From: Corallincola holothuriorum
GTDB lineage: Bacteria > Pseudomonadota > Gammaproteobacteria > Enterobacterales > Neiellaceae
NCBI RefSeq assembly: GCF_003336225.1
Contig: NZ_QPID01000011.1
Location: 1-64,000 of the forward strand
Direction: 5' to 3'
DNA: 64,000 nt
The position numbers and the translations under genes are program-made. Position 1 is the first letter of the stretch; the number at the start of each line of letters is the position of its first letter. Shown here one piece after another: positions 54,923 to 64,000 of this stretch. Under the pieces are notes generated by a model, which saw only the letters and a list, made by a program, of their open reading frames with translations, was not told the origin of the DNA and made no database searches.

Positions 54923-55549
54923 CTACTTCAGTGTGACCAGTTCCACGTTGGATAGCTGACCGTCAGTTAATACGCAGGTAGCCACTTTCTTAACACCGCG
55001 CTCTGTGCGGGTGTTGAACTCCAATTGATAAGTTACCTGCCAAAGTCTATCACTGGGCTGTGAGGTCTGCGCGTCGATATAGGTTATTTCGCCGGGCTCT
55101 GCATGGCCTTCAACGTCTGCTTTACACAACAGCATAGCGCGATCCCTTTCGCTGTTGTGAGCTGTTGCTGTATAGCCTTTAGTATAAACACCGCCAACCA
55201 GCAGGGTGGCAATGGTGGCAACAGACGCTGCGATCATGGGAATATTTCGACCACGACGTTTAGTGGCTAACTCATAACGCACAAACCAGGTTCCATTTTC
55301 ACAGTAGCCTTGTCGGGCACCTGACTGGATCTCAACAATAAGTCTCTTAGGATCTAACGCTCTTTCTGTAGCATAGAGCTCTGCTTGTTGGGTATACCAA
55401 ACATACTCGATACCTTTGTGCGTTAACCATTTAGCATCGGCCTTGGGGGTCTTCTCTAATGGCGCGTCGCAACTAGGACACGTCATTGCGCGTTCAGCAA
55501 GTTTGCTGGTGCAGAAGGGGCAGGTGCTTGTTAGAGGTGCATCGTTCAT
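54923..55549 (-). CDS. Zinc-ribbon membrane protein, 208 aa
   Basis: The N-terminus has two CxxC knuckles (CPFCTSKL and CPSCDAPL, residues ~10-27), a zinc ribbon. A soluble stretch (about 35-100) is followed by one span (~106-124, IPMIAASVATIATLLVGG) and a ~80-residue outer domain, beta-rich, ending in VTLK. The plan, cytoplasmic zinc ribbon plus span plus outer domain, is like small membrane regulators and secretion-linked proteins but I cannot name it. It is separate from polB downstream (minus strand), about 120 bases away. Confidence 0.65.
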   Translation of the reverse strand: MNDAPLTSTCPFCTSKLAERAMTCPSCDAPLEKTPKADAKWLTHKGIEYVWYTQQAELYATERALDPKRLIVEIQSGARQGYCENGTWFVRYELATKRRGRNIPMIAASVATIATLLVGGVYTKGYTATAHNSERDRAMLLCKADVEGHAEPGEITYIDAQTSQPSDRLWQVTYQLEFNTRTERGVKKVATCVLTDGQLSNVELVTLK

Positions 55550-55667
55550 TACTGGTTTACTTCTTACCTGTTATGTTCAGCACGTCCTTGTCGATAAAAA
55601 ATGTTGGCGAAATATACAGCAATTCATGCGCGAGTTCACGTTTTTAAGGTGATTAGGCGATGACTTT

Positions 55668-58055
55668 TCAGAATAACCCTAATTGGTTATCTATTAATCG
55701 ATCGAAATCAAGTTTTATGAAAGGAAGAATCGCGTCCGCGACAGGTTTTAACTGGCGATCAATGTAGTGATCGTAATCGATCGGGCTGGTGATGTGTTCA
55801 ACCGGCTCAGGACCGTTTAGTGTGATTAGGTAACTGATACTGCCTTTGTGTTGATATTGCTGTGGCTTGCCCTCTGCAAGATTTCTTTCATCTGCCATTC
55901 TTGCTGCGCGAACGTGGGGCGGCACATTCTTAACATAATGGCTTAGCTTACGGCGTAAGCGCTTTCTGTAAACCAACAGTGCATCGCGTTGACCGGCTAA
56001 GGTTTCATTGACTGTTTGCTGGATAAAATCGCTGGGGTCCTGATCGTGAAACACCATCTGATATAACTGAGTTTGAAACTGCTTGGCTAGTTCTGTCCAA
56101 TCGGTACGAACGGTTTCGAGCCCTTTAAATATCAGCTTTTCGGATGCGCCTTCACCAATTAAACCGGCGTAACGTTTTTTGCTGCCCGCCTCGGAACCGC
56201 GAATTGTGGGCATCAGGAAGCGTCGATAGTGGGTTTCGTATTCGATCTCTAGGTGGCAGTCGAGTTGTAACTCTTGCCGCAGCTTTTGTCGCCAGCGAAG
56301 ATTAATATCTTCAGCCAGCTGTTGGCCGATGGTATCGGCTTGGTTACTGTTGAAATCACCGTTTAGCCAAACGAACGTCGAGTCAGTGTCACCATAAATC
56401 ACTTCATAGCCATGTTCGGCTATCCAACGGGCTGTTTGCTGCATGATCTCGTGGCCACGCAGGGTGATCGAGCTGGCCAATCTAGGATCATAGAAGCGGC
56501 AGCCACCTGAGCCGAGTACGCCATAGAAACTGTTCATCAGGATCTTAATTGCTTGCGAGCGCGGCGCATCTTTGACTTTTTTGGCTTCGTCCCGCTGCAA
56601 CCAAAGCTCATTAATGATGCTTGGTAGGAAGTGCTTGTCCCGAGAAAACAACGCTTCCCGAAAACCTGGGATCGCGCTTTGCGGGGTTTTTAGCCCTTCG
56701 ATTAGACCCATAGGATCAATTTTGAAGGTGCGGATAATCGATGGATATAGGCTCTTAAAATCCAGCACCAACACATGCTTGTATAGGCCCGGACGTGAGT
56801 CCATGACATAGCCGCCGGGGCTGGCTAGGCCGCCATCAGCGGGAAGATTAGGTGCAACATATCCGGCGCGGTGTAACTTGGGTAGGTAAACATTAGTGAA
56901 TGCGGCCACAGAGCCACCAATACGGTCGAGCTCTAAGCCGGTTAGTTGGCTACGGAGACGCAAGAAATCTAACAGCTGAGTATGCTCAAAAATTTCACTG
57001 ACTAAGCGGCAATCTTCCAAATTATAGGCGGCCAGTGCGGGTTTATCGTGATAGAAGTTATGGTCGATCTCTGCCATTCGGTCAGCGACATTGTCAGCCA
57101 ATTTGCCCTTGCCAAGTAGTGTTTGGGCCACAGCTTCCAAGCTAAAGCTGTCGAAGCTATAAGTTGCGGTCTTTAGGCCATCAATCCCATCAATAACGAC
57201 TCGGCCAGGTAAGGTGATGAAGCCCTGATTGTTTTCCGTTCGCGAGTCACGCCAGCTAGCGTAGCTGTTACCGCGCCCCAGACGCATCTTTAACTGATGT
57301 TTTTCGGCACGCTTTAGTAACAGGCGAAAATCAAAATTGACCACGTTCCAACCGATCACGATATCGGGGTCGAGTTGCTGCATCGCCTGCTCGAGTGCTT
57401 GTAGCAACTCTCGCTCACCGTCGACCCAAGTGATATCGGTTGAGGCTGGCTGCGGCTTTCCGCGCATAATGACAGTGGCGATCTCTGCTTGTTGCTCCGA
57501 GGCGGGTATATGCATACCAATAGAGTAAAGTTCACCTTGTAGAGAGCACTCGATGTCTAGTGATAGAACCTTAAACTCTGGTAGATACTCAGCGGGTTTA
57601 ATTTTCGCCTGTTGATACTCTATATAACCTGGTCGTTGACTAGGCTGGCCAATGAACTGGAGCCCTCCTTTGGCAAAGCGTTCCATCAGATAGCGGTCAT
57701 GCAGTCGAAAATCAGCTTCGAACAGCTCAATCTGCTGCTCTCTTAGCAGGTCTTGGGCACGAAAATGGCTATTGATGGCAGTGAAATAGAACACCGAGAC
57801 CGGGCTATGATCAAACAGCGAGAGGGGCAGGTCTTTACACTGGTATGTGAGTTTGGCTCTGGACAAGCTCGCTTCGGCCATCGCTCGGTATTGTGTGGCG
57901 ATAAAAAACAGCGGCTGTTGGTTTTCGATGACTAGCTTTACTGGGCCCTGTTCGCTGGTTAGCCATAATACTATCTCGGTTCCGGCTCTACTGTCCCTGC
58001 TTTGCCGAGTCAGGAGAAAACCCTGATGAACAAGTTGGCTATTTGGTATCGACAA
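55668..58055 (-). CDS. polB: DNA polymerase II PolB
   Basis: This B-family polymerase is used in damage bypass and replication restart (SOS-induced in E. coli). 795 aa (E. coli 783). Proofreading exonuclease motifs: LDIECSLQGELYSIG (Exo I), GWNVVNFDFRLL (Exo II), YNLEDCRLV (Exo III). Polymerase motifs: DFKSLYPSI (A, about 433) and YGDTDSTFVW (C, ~553) with the two catalytic Asp. All key residues are present, so it is predicted active. Not adjacent to other repair genes. Confidence 0.95.
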   Translation of the reverse strand: MSIPNSQLVHQGFLLTRQSRDSRAGTEIVLWLTSEQGPVKLVIENQQPLFFIATQYRAMAEASLSRAKLTYQCKDLPLSLFDHSPVSVFYFTAINSHFRAQDLLREQQIELFEADFRLHDRYLMERFAKGGLQFIGQPSQRPGYIEYQQAKIKPAEYLPEFKVLSLDIECSLQGELYSIGMHIPASEQQAEIATVIMRGKPQPASTDITWVDGERELLQALEQAMQQLDPDIVIGWNVVNFDFRLLLKRAEKHQLKMRLGRGNSYASWRDSRTENNQGFITLPGRVVIDGIDGLKTATYSFDSFSLEAVAQTLLGKGKLADNVADRMAEIDHNFYHDKPALAAYNLEDCRLVSEIFEHTQLLDFLRLRSQLTGLELDRIGGSVAAFTNVYLPKLHRAGYVAPNLPADGGLASPGGYVMDSRPGLYKHVLVLDFKSLYPSIIRTFKIDPMGLIEGLKTPQSAIPGFREALFSRDKHFLPSIINELWLQRDEAKKVKDAPRSQAIKILMNSFYGVLGSGGCRFYDPRLASSITLRGHEIMQQTARWIAEHGYEVIYGDTDSTFVWLNGDFNSNQADTIGQQLAEDINLRWRQKLRQELQLDCHLEIEYETHYRRFLMPTIRGSEAGSKKRYAGLIGEGASEKLIFKGLETVRTDWTELAKQFQTQLYQMVFHDQDPSDFIQQTVNETLAGQRDALLVYRKRLRRKLSHYVKNVPPHVRAARMADERNLAEGKPQQYQHKGSISYLITLNGPEPVEHITSPIDYDHYIDRQLKPVADAILPFIKLDFDRLIDNQLGLF

Positions 58056-58128
58056 TCCGAGTCCCTGATGCCCCTTTGGATGGAGCTAGTCTGAGTGATG
58101 AAAGCGGCTGATGCGAAGAAAGCCGCTG

Positions 58129-58995
58129 TTATAATCGCTTACCTTTGCCTTTAAACGCCATTTTAGCTCGTTTTTTAAGGGGAGCTGCTGGCTTCGTGTT
58201 GTGATCGGCTTGCTGTTTGCTACGGGTTATCGTGGCATTGTGTTGTGCTGTCGTCGCGTCAGCTGTCTTTTTTGAATGGGCAACTGCACTGTTTATCTCA
58301 GCCATCTCTTTGCTGGTCAGTTCTCGCCACTGGCCAACTTTTAATCTGCCTAGCTCGACATTCATGATCCGTGTTCGTTTTAGCTTGGTCACCTTGTAGC
58401 CTAGATACTCGCACATGCGCCGGATCTGCCGGTTTAACCCTTGCGTCAGAATAATCTTGAACACGAACTTGCTTTCAATACTGACTTTGCACGGTTTGGT
58501 GACGGTGTCGAGTATCGGGATACCGTTGGCCATACGTTGTACAAAGTGCGGGTTCACCGGTTTATCTACCGTGACGATATACTCTTTGTCATGTTCATTT
58601 CCCGCCCGCAGGATCTTATTGACTATATCGCCATCACTGGTGAGAAAAATCAGCCCTTCTGATGGCTTATCCAAGCGTCCGATAGGGAAAATACGCTGCT
58701 TGTGGCCGATAGCATCAATGATATTGCCGTGGACGTTGCGTTCTGTGGTGCAGGTGATGCCAACGGGTTTGTTATAAGCAATATAGACTCGGTCTGATTT
58801 GTTTTCTGGTACGGCACAGATAGGCTTGCCATCTACCTGTACTGTATCGTCAGCCTGCACTTTCGTCCCTAACTCTGGCAGTTGGCCATTGATCGTAACG
58901 CGGCGGTCTTCAATCAAGCGATCGGCCTCTCTTCTTGAACAAAAGCCTGAGTCACTGATGAATTTGTTAAGGCGCATGCCGACGCTTTTACTCAC
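58129..58995 (-). CDS. rluF: 23S rRNA pseudouridine synthase RluF
   Basis: RluF makes pseudouridine at 23S rRNA 2604 (and acts on tRNA-Tyr U35). It has an N-terminal S4-like domain ([22 protein letters not shown]), then the catalytic Asp in [14 protein letters not shown] (about 113), and the RluF-like [12 protein letters not shown] and [19 protein letters not shown] blocks. Length 288 with the GTG start at 58995 (AGGAT seven bases upstream), close to E. coli (290); an ATG at 58977 would remove six residues. The tail is Lys-rich as in E. coli. It is separate from polB by about 70 bases. Confidence 0.9.
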   Translation of the reverse strand: MSKSVGMRLNKFISDSGFCSRREADRLIEDRRVTINGQLPELGTKVQADDTVQVDGKPICAVPENKSDRVYIAYNKPVGITCTTERNVHGNIIDAIGHKQRIFPIGRLDKPSEGLIFLTSDGDIVNKILRAGNEHDKEYIVTVDKPVNPHFVQRMANGIPILDTVTKPCKVSIESKFVFKIILTQGLNRQIRRMCEYLGYKVTKLKRTRIMNVELGRLKVGQWRELTSKEMAEINSAVAHSKKTADATTAQHNATITRSKQQADHNTKPAAPLKKRAKMAFKGKGKRL

Positions 58996-59298
58996 TAGGG
59001 CGATCCTGTGCTGAAGGTTTAAGATTTGAATCGTATTAATTTGAGACAGGCAGGCGTTTGTCAGGTAATGTCTGACGCGGGCTGGCGCATCCACCTGACC
59101 GTTGTTGGGTAAATCATACCATGTAGAACGAACCTGGCTAGTTTGGGCTCTTCTGTTCTAAAAGTGTCTTGCATAAACCAATTTAAAATCATGTGGTTAG
59201 CATGATTCGTGCGCCATGCTATATCGCTATGTTTACAGGCAGTGGAAAAAGCATCATTTTTCATTGGTTATTTATTAATAAAAAAATTGAAAATCCTG

Positions 59299-59304
59299 TA
59301 TACT
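59299..59304 (+). promoter_or_regulatory. Probable -10 element for fusA2
   Basis: TATACT lies about 40 bases before the ATG. The 30 bases upstream are A/T-only tracts (ATTTATTAATAAAAAAATT), resembling an UP element, but no good -35 hexamer at 17 bases was found. Confidence 0.4.
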
Positions 59305-59342
59305 GACGCGCAATTTTGACCCATGAACGATTGAGTAACGCA

Positions 59343-61430
<2,088 letters not shown>

Positions 61431-61453
61431 TTTCATTTAGTTAGCACTGCTTA

Positions 61454-61490
61454 AAGAAAGCCCCGATAGCGAAAGCTATCGGGGCTTTTT
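61454..61490 (+). terminator. fusA2 terminator
   Basis: AGCCCCGATAGC and GCTATCGGGGCT with a GAAA loop, followed by TTTTTG, 24 bases after the stop. Confidence 0.93.
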
Positions 61491-61519
61491 GTTGCCATCA
61501 AATCAGGCAATAACAAGCT

Positions 61520-61774
61520 TTAAGACCTGATTAGTTTAACTCTCTGTATCACTACTTTAAGTAAGAAGAGCAGCACTAACAGTACAAGCGCGTAGCTGAA
61601 AGCTGGCAGGAACCAGCTAATGGCCGTATCGAACAAAGGCTGCCAGTGGGTGCCTTGCTCGTTGCGAAATATCTGCCCAGGGTTCTCTAGCCACTCCCAC
61701 AGCGTAACCACTGTCGTCAGCAGCACAGCGAAGAGTAGGCTGGAAGCAAAGATATGTTTTATCGCTTTCAACAT
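61520..61774 (-). CDS. Small membrane protein, 84 aa
   Basis: Two spans (about residues 10-29 and 55-76) with a polar outer loop (NPGQIFRNEQGTHWQPLF) between, and a basic C-terminus. It lies 25 bases after the stop of the hydrolase gene (minus strand), so they may share a transcript. Family unknown. Confidence 0.6.
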   Translation of the reverse strand: MLKAIKHIFASSLLFAVLLTTVVTLWEWLENPGQIFRNEQGTHWQPLFDTAISWFLPAFSYALVLLVLLFLLKVVIQRVKLIRS

Positions 61775-61799
61775 GTCTAATCTCTTTTGCTTCGCTTGT

Positions 61800-62624
61800 T
61801 TATTCCGGCTGTTTCCAGATTGACTCTATCCAAGGTATAGCTTGATAAAGCGCATCAGTAAACGCCGCGAAATCATAGTGATCAGCCTGCTCTAATGTCA
61901 CCAGCGTGGCATCGCTGCCGCTGGCCTGAAGTTGCATGATGTAGTCACGGGTTGCTGTCACGGAACTCACCTGATCGGTGAGTGAATGGATCGCATAGAT
62001 GGGGATCTGCCACTTTTGTTGCGCTGGCGTCGCTTGTTCTGGTGCCGGAGGCATGCCAGAAATAGGTAGTATCGCTGAGAATAGTGCTTGGTGCCTCTGG
62101 CCAAGGAACCAAGCGCCAGTGCCGCCCAGGCTGTACCCTGTCAGCAGTATTTTGTTTGTATCGATCTGATAAGCTGCTTGGATGCTCGCTATCAGCTGTA
62201 ACAGTGCCGCTTCGTTAGCTGGCGTTGTCCAGTCGTTGCTTAGTGCGTCGGGAAGTACGATTAGCGCGTTTAGATCCGCAAGGGCTGGGTCGATTAGGTC
62301 ATAGAACATATCTTCGGCAAAGAAGGGAGTGATATTACCGCTGTAATGCAGCGCGACGACGAGAGGTGTTGCTGCGTTGGCTAAGTCATTTTCTGGTACC
62401 GATAGTACAAAGCGTAAAGGTTCGGCGGAGCTGCCGTCAGCATGTTGCCGCAGCAATTGCTCATCGTATACCCCAGGCGAACGTCTTATTAATGGCTGCG
62501 CTAGGGGTAATTTCTGCGCCGATGAAGAAACTTGTGGCGAGGGAAGGGCGTTGGCGTGGCCATAGGCAGAAAACAGGGCACTACAAGTTAGAAGTAAGAC
62601 TAAAGGTAGAACGATCCGTTTCAT
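61800..62624 (-). CDS. Exported alpha/beta hydrolase (esterase/depolymerase type)
   Basis: 274 aa with a signal peptide (residues 1-24, ending GHA). The nucleophile motif GYSLGG (about 166) sits in an alpha/beta hydrolase fold, with an early Y-S-G-N oxyanion-type segment (LHYSGNITPF, ~93), an Asp near 216 (HSLTDQVSS) and a His near 248 (ADHYDFAAF). It belongs to the esterase/PHB-depolymerase/peptidase-like branch acting in the periplasm or outside. Substrate unknown. The small membrane gene at 61520-61774 follows on the same strand. Confidence 0.8.
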   Translation of the reverse strand: MKRIVLPLVLLLTCSALFSAYGHANALPSPQVSSSAQKLPLAQPLIRRSPGVYDEQLLRQHADGSSAEPLRFVLSVPENDLANAATPLVVALHYSGNITPFFAEDMFYDLIDPALADLNALIVLPDALSNDWTTPANEAALLQLIASIQAAYQIDTNKILLTGYSLGGTGAWFLGQRHQALFSAILPISGMPPAPEQATPAQQKWQIPIYAIHSLTDQVSSVTATRDYIMQLQASGSDATLVTLEQADHYDFAAFTDALYQAIPWIESIWKQPE

Positions 62625-62661
62625 CTTTGCGTCCTGAATGCTGCACGGGATGCTGTTACTG

Positions 62662-63186
62662 TTACAGCATCGCGAGCATTTTTGTCACACTATTGCGGTT
62701 TCTTGCGGTAACAGAGACGCCTAGGCTTTTTTCGATATGCGCCGCCAATTTTGAACGACCAATGCCGTCTGGTGCGAACAGATAGAATATCTTTTCGTCT
62801 AGTTCAAATGATTCATTTTCAGACTTCAGCGTGTCAAGCGTATCAAAGTCTGGGGCTGTTGGTGTGCCAGATAAAAAGTAGAAATGCTGTGATTTGGGCT
62901 CGGTGTTTTTGAACGGGCTTTTATCGACGGCGGCTTGCAGATCGTCAGGGGTAACTAGCATCACTTCAGGCTTGAAACCAAACTGAGTTTCTACTGCCGA
63001 ACTTATCTTTTCTGCTAAATCGTCTTGCTCTGTTTGGCTGGATTGAAAAAGTACGTTGCCGCTTTGAATATAGGTTTGTACGTTCTGCAGCCCAAGCTCT
63101 TCAATAAGTGGCTTAAGCTCTGCCATTGGTACTAGATTCTTGCCACCAACATTGATACCACGAAATAGCGCAATTTGAGTATTCAC
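62662..63186 (-). CDS. DUF1697 family protein, 174 aa
   Basis: ALFRGINVGGKNLVPMAELKPLIEELGLQNVQTYIQSGNVLFQSS at the N-terminus is the DUF1697 hallmark (R-G-I-N-V-G-G, then Y-x-Q-S-G-N). A mid-region DDLQAAVDKSPF and a late DGIGRSKLAAHIEKSLGVSVTARN fit the family's length (~175). Function is unknown. It stands alone, 37 bases before the hydrolase gene on the same strand. Confidence 0.88.
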   Translation of the reverse strand: MNTQIALFRGINVGGKNLVPMAELKPLIEELGLQNVQTYIQSGNVLFQSSQTEQDDLAEKISSAVETQFGFKPEVMLVTPDDLQAAVDKSPFKNTEPKSQHFYFLSGTPTAPDFDTLDTLKSENESFELDEKIFYLFAPDGIGRSKLAAHIEKSLGVSVTARNRNSVTKMLAML

Positions 63187-63430
63187 GTTTTATCCTTAAA
63201 CAGTGCTGCCTAGCTGAGCGTTTTCGCTGACTTTGCCATAACAATCGAATCGTTATTCGTTCGTAAGTGGCAAGCGATTATCAGCTTCCTAATAATTAAC
63301 CATACCAGAGCTAACCAGCTGTTGTTATGACTATTTTTAATTTCTGCTGGCGGCACTTCACTTGGCTCACACTGCCGAGTGTATAAGGCGGGATAAAACC
63401 GCAGACTAAAGTACTGATAGAGGATTGACG
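63187..63430. other. Intergenic stretch
   Basis: It holds no gene I can support; it should contain the promoter of the DUF1697 gene on the minus strand. The oxidoreductase terminator lies at its right end. Confidence 0.45.
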
Positions 63431-63466
63431 AAAAAGGAGAGAGCCCATAAGTATGCGCTCTCTCTG
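63431..63466 (-). terminator. Terminator of the oxidoreductase gene
   Basis: On the minus strand GAGAGAGC and GCTCTCTC pair around an 11-base loop and are followed by CTTTTTCG, 28 bases after the stop at 63494. Confidence 0.7.
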
Positions 63467-63493
63467 TTTGAGGAGATAAGCTAAAGCGTCAGT

Positions 63494-64000
63494 TTAAAGC
63501 TTAACTAACGTGCGTCCCGTCACCTGTCCCAGCGTGATCTTTTCTGCGTACTCTGTCACTTGCTCTAATGAGATCTCGGTGCAGGCTTGGGCATAATAGC
63601 TAGCAGGTAAAAGCTCTGACAGACGTTGCCACGCCGCTTTGCGCTTCTCATAGGGACACATTACTGAGTCGACGCCTAGTAGTGCTACGTTGCGCAGAAT
63701 AAAAGGCATCACTGTGGTCGGCAGATCAAATCCTCCGGCTAAGCCGCAAGCGGCGACGGCACCGTTGTAATCTATTTTTGATAACACATTAGCGAGCAGT
63801 TGACTGCCAACCGTGTCGATAGCGCCTGCCCATAACTGCTTGTCTAATGGGCGACCTTTGCCTTCCAGTTCGCTCCGGGGCACGATGCGCGTTGCACCGA
63901 GTGCTGTTAGTAGTTCGGCGTTTTCTGGACGTCCAGTCACGGCAGCAACGCGATAGCCTAGTTGCTTCAATAGTGTGACAGCAACAGAGCCGACACCGCC
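63494..64000 (-). CDS. acuI: AcuI/YhdH-type zinc-free alcohol dehydrogenase (acryloyl-CoA reductase), 3' part
   Basis: Only the C-terminal 168 residues are in the window; the frame is open to the right edge. GGVGSVAVTLLKQLGY at the edge is the NADPH-binding Rossmann motif of the medium-chain dehydrogenase family. VAAVTGRPENAELLTALGATRIVPRSEL then follows and matches the YhdH/AcuI branch, which lacks zinc. AcuI reduces acryloyl-CoA in DMSP and 3-hydroxypropionate metabolism. Whether this copy does so or is a general quinone-type reductase needs the 5' part. Confidence 0.82.
   Translation of the reverse strand, partial: GGVGSVAVTLLKQLGYRVAAVTGRPENAELLTALGATRIVPRSELEGKGRPLDKQLWAGAIDTVGSQLLANVLSKIDYNGAVAACGLAGGFDLPTTVMPFILRNVALLGVDSVMCPYEKRKAAWQRLSELLPASYYAQACTEISLEQVTEYAEKITLGQVTGRTLVKL

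Overview
The window looks like chromosomal DNA of a marine-type gammaproteobacterium near Alteromonadales (Shewanella, Ferrimonas and Psychromonas relatives). This rests on the sodium-type PomA/PomB flagellar stator, the smp(ytjB)/serB/radA neighbourhood, the xseB-ispA-dxs and nrdR-rib-nusB-thiL-pgpA operons, a DNA polymerase II, a second EF-G, a PEP-CTERM protein and several PilZ/EAL c-di-GMP proteins. The genus cannot be fixed by eye. No rRNA, tRNA or CRISPR array was seen.

Region 1-4430 is accessory. It starts in the 3' end of an IS91-family transposase. It continues as the distal part of an integron cassette array with three attC sites (403-491, 3067-3167, 3612-3728), and ends in an IS30-family remnant. 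The cassette edges can be set to the base because the R'' box of each complete cassette is the exact reverse complement of the R' box at its own start. Cassette 1 (486-3161, AT-rich) carries an AAA ATPase plus HNH nuclease pair, read here as a Septu (PtuA/PtuB) anti-phage system. Cassette 2 (3162-3722) encodes an unknown 146-aa protein. Cassette 3 encodes a membrane-anchored protein and has lost its attC to the IS30 remnant. The integron integrase must lie left of the window, if it is present.

Region 4431-15994 begins the core chromosome: an unknown gene, three small membrane proteins on the minus strand, tcdA, a deo operon without deoA (deoC-deoB-deoD plus a periplasmic binding protein), an orphan FetB-type permease, smp/serB divergent, a hydrolase and a GFA-family protein. 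Region 16066-28427 holds a double-PilZ protein, radA, a PEP-CTERM protein, several small unknown genes, an envelope pair (DUF3857/transglutaminase protein plus lipoprotein), an M20 peptidase and a small PilZ protein. At 28624-35594 are ettA, a 1658-aa multi-pass sensor-like membrane protein with a decayed P-loop domain, and a convergent 36-aa membrane peptide.

Region 35828-47412 is metabolic: a LysE exporter, glyA, then nrdR-ribD-ribE-ribBX-ribH-nusB-thiL-pgpA in one direction. It supplies riboflavin and lumazine, thiamine phosphate kinase and phosphatidylglycerophosphate phosphatase. The isoprenoid operon xseB-ispA-dxs runs in the other direction. Region 47762-64000 holds pomA-pomB, thiI, a FIST-GGDEF-EAL protein, a GNAT acetyltransferase, a DM13 protein, a zinc-ribbon membrane protein, polB, rluF, an EF-G2 gene with highly biased codons, a small membrane protein, an esterase-like hydrolase, a DUF1697 protein and the 3' part of an acuI/yhdH oxidoreductase gene that runs off the right edge.
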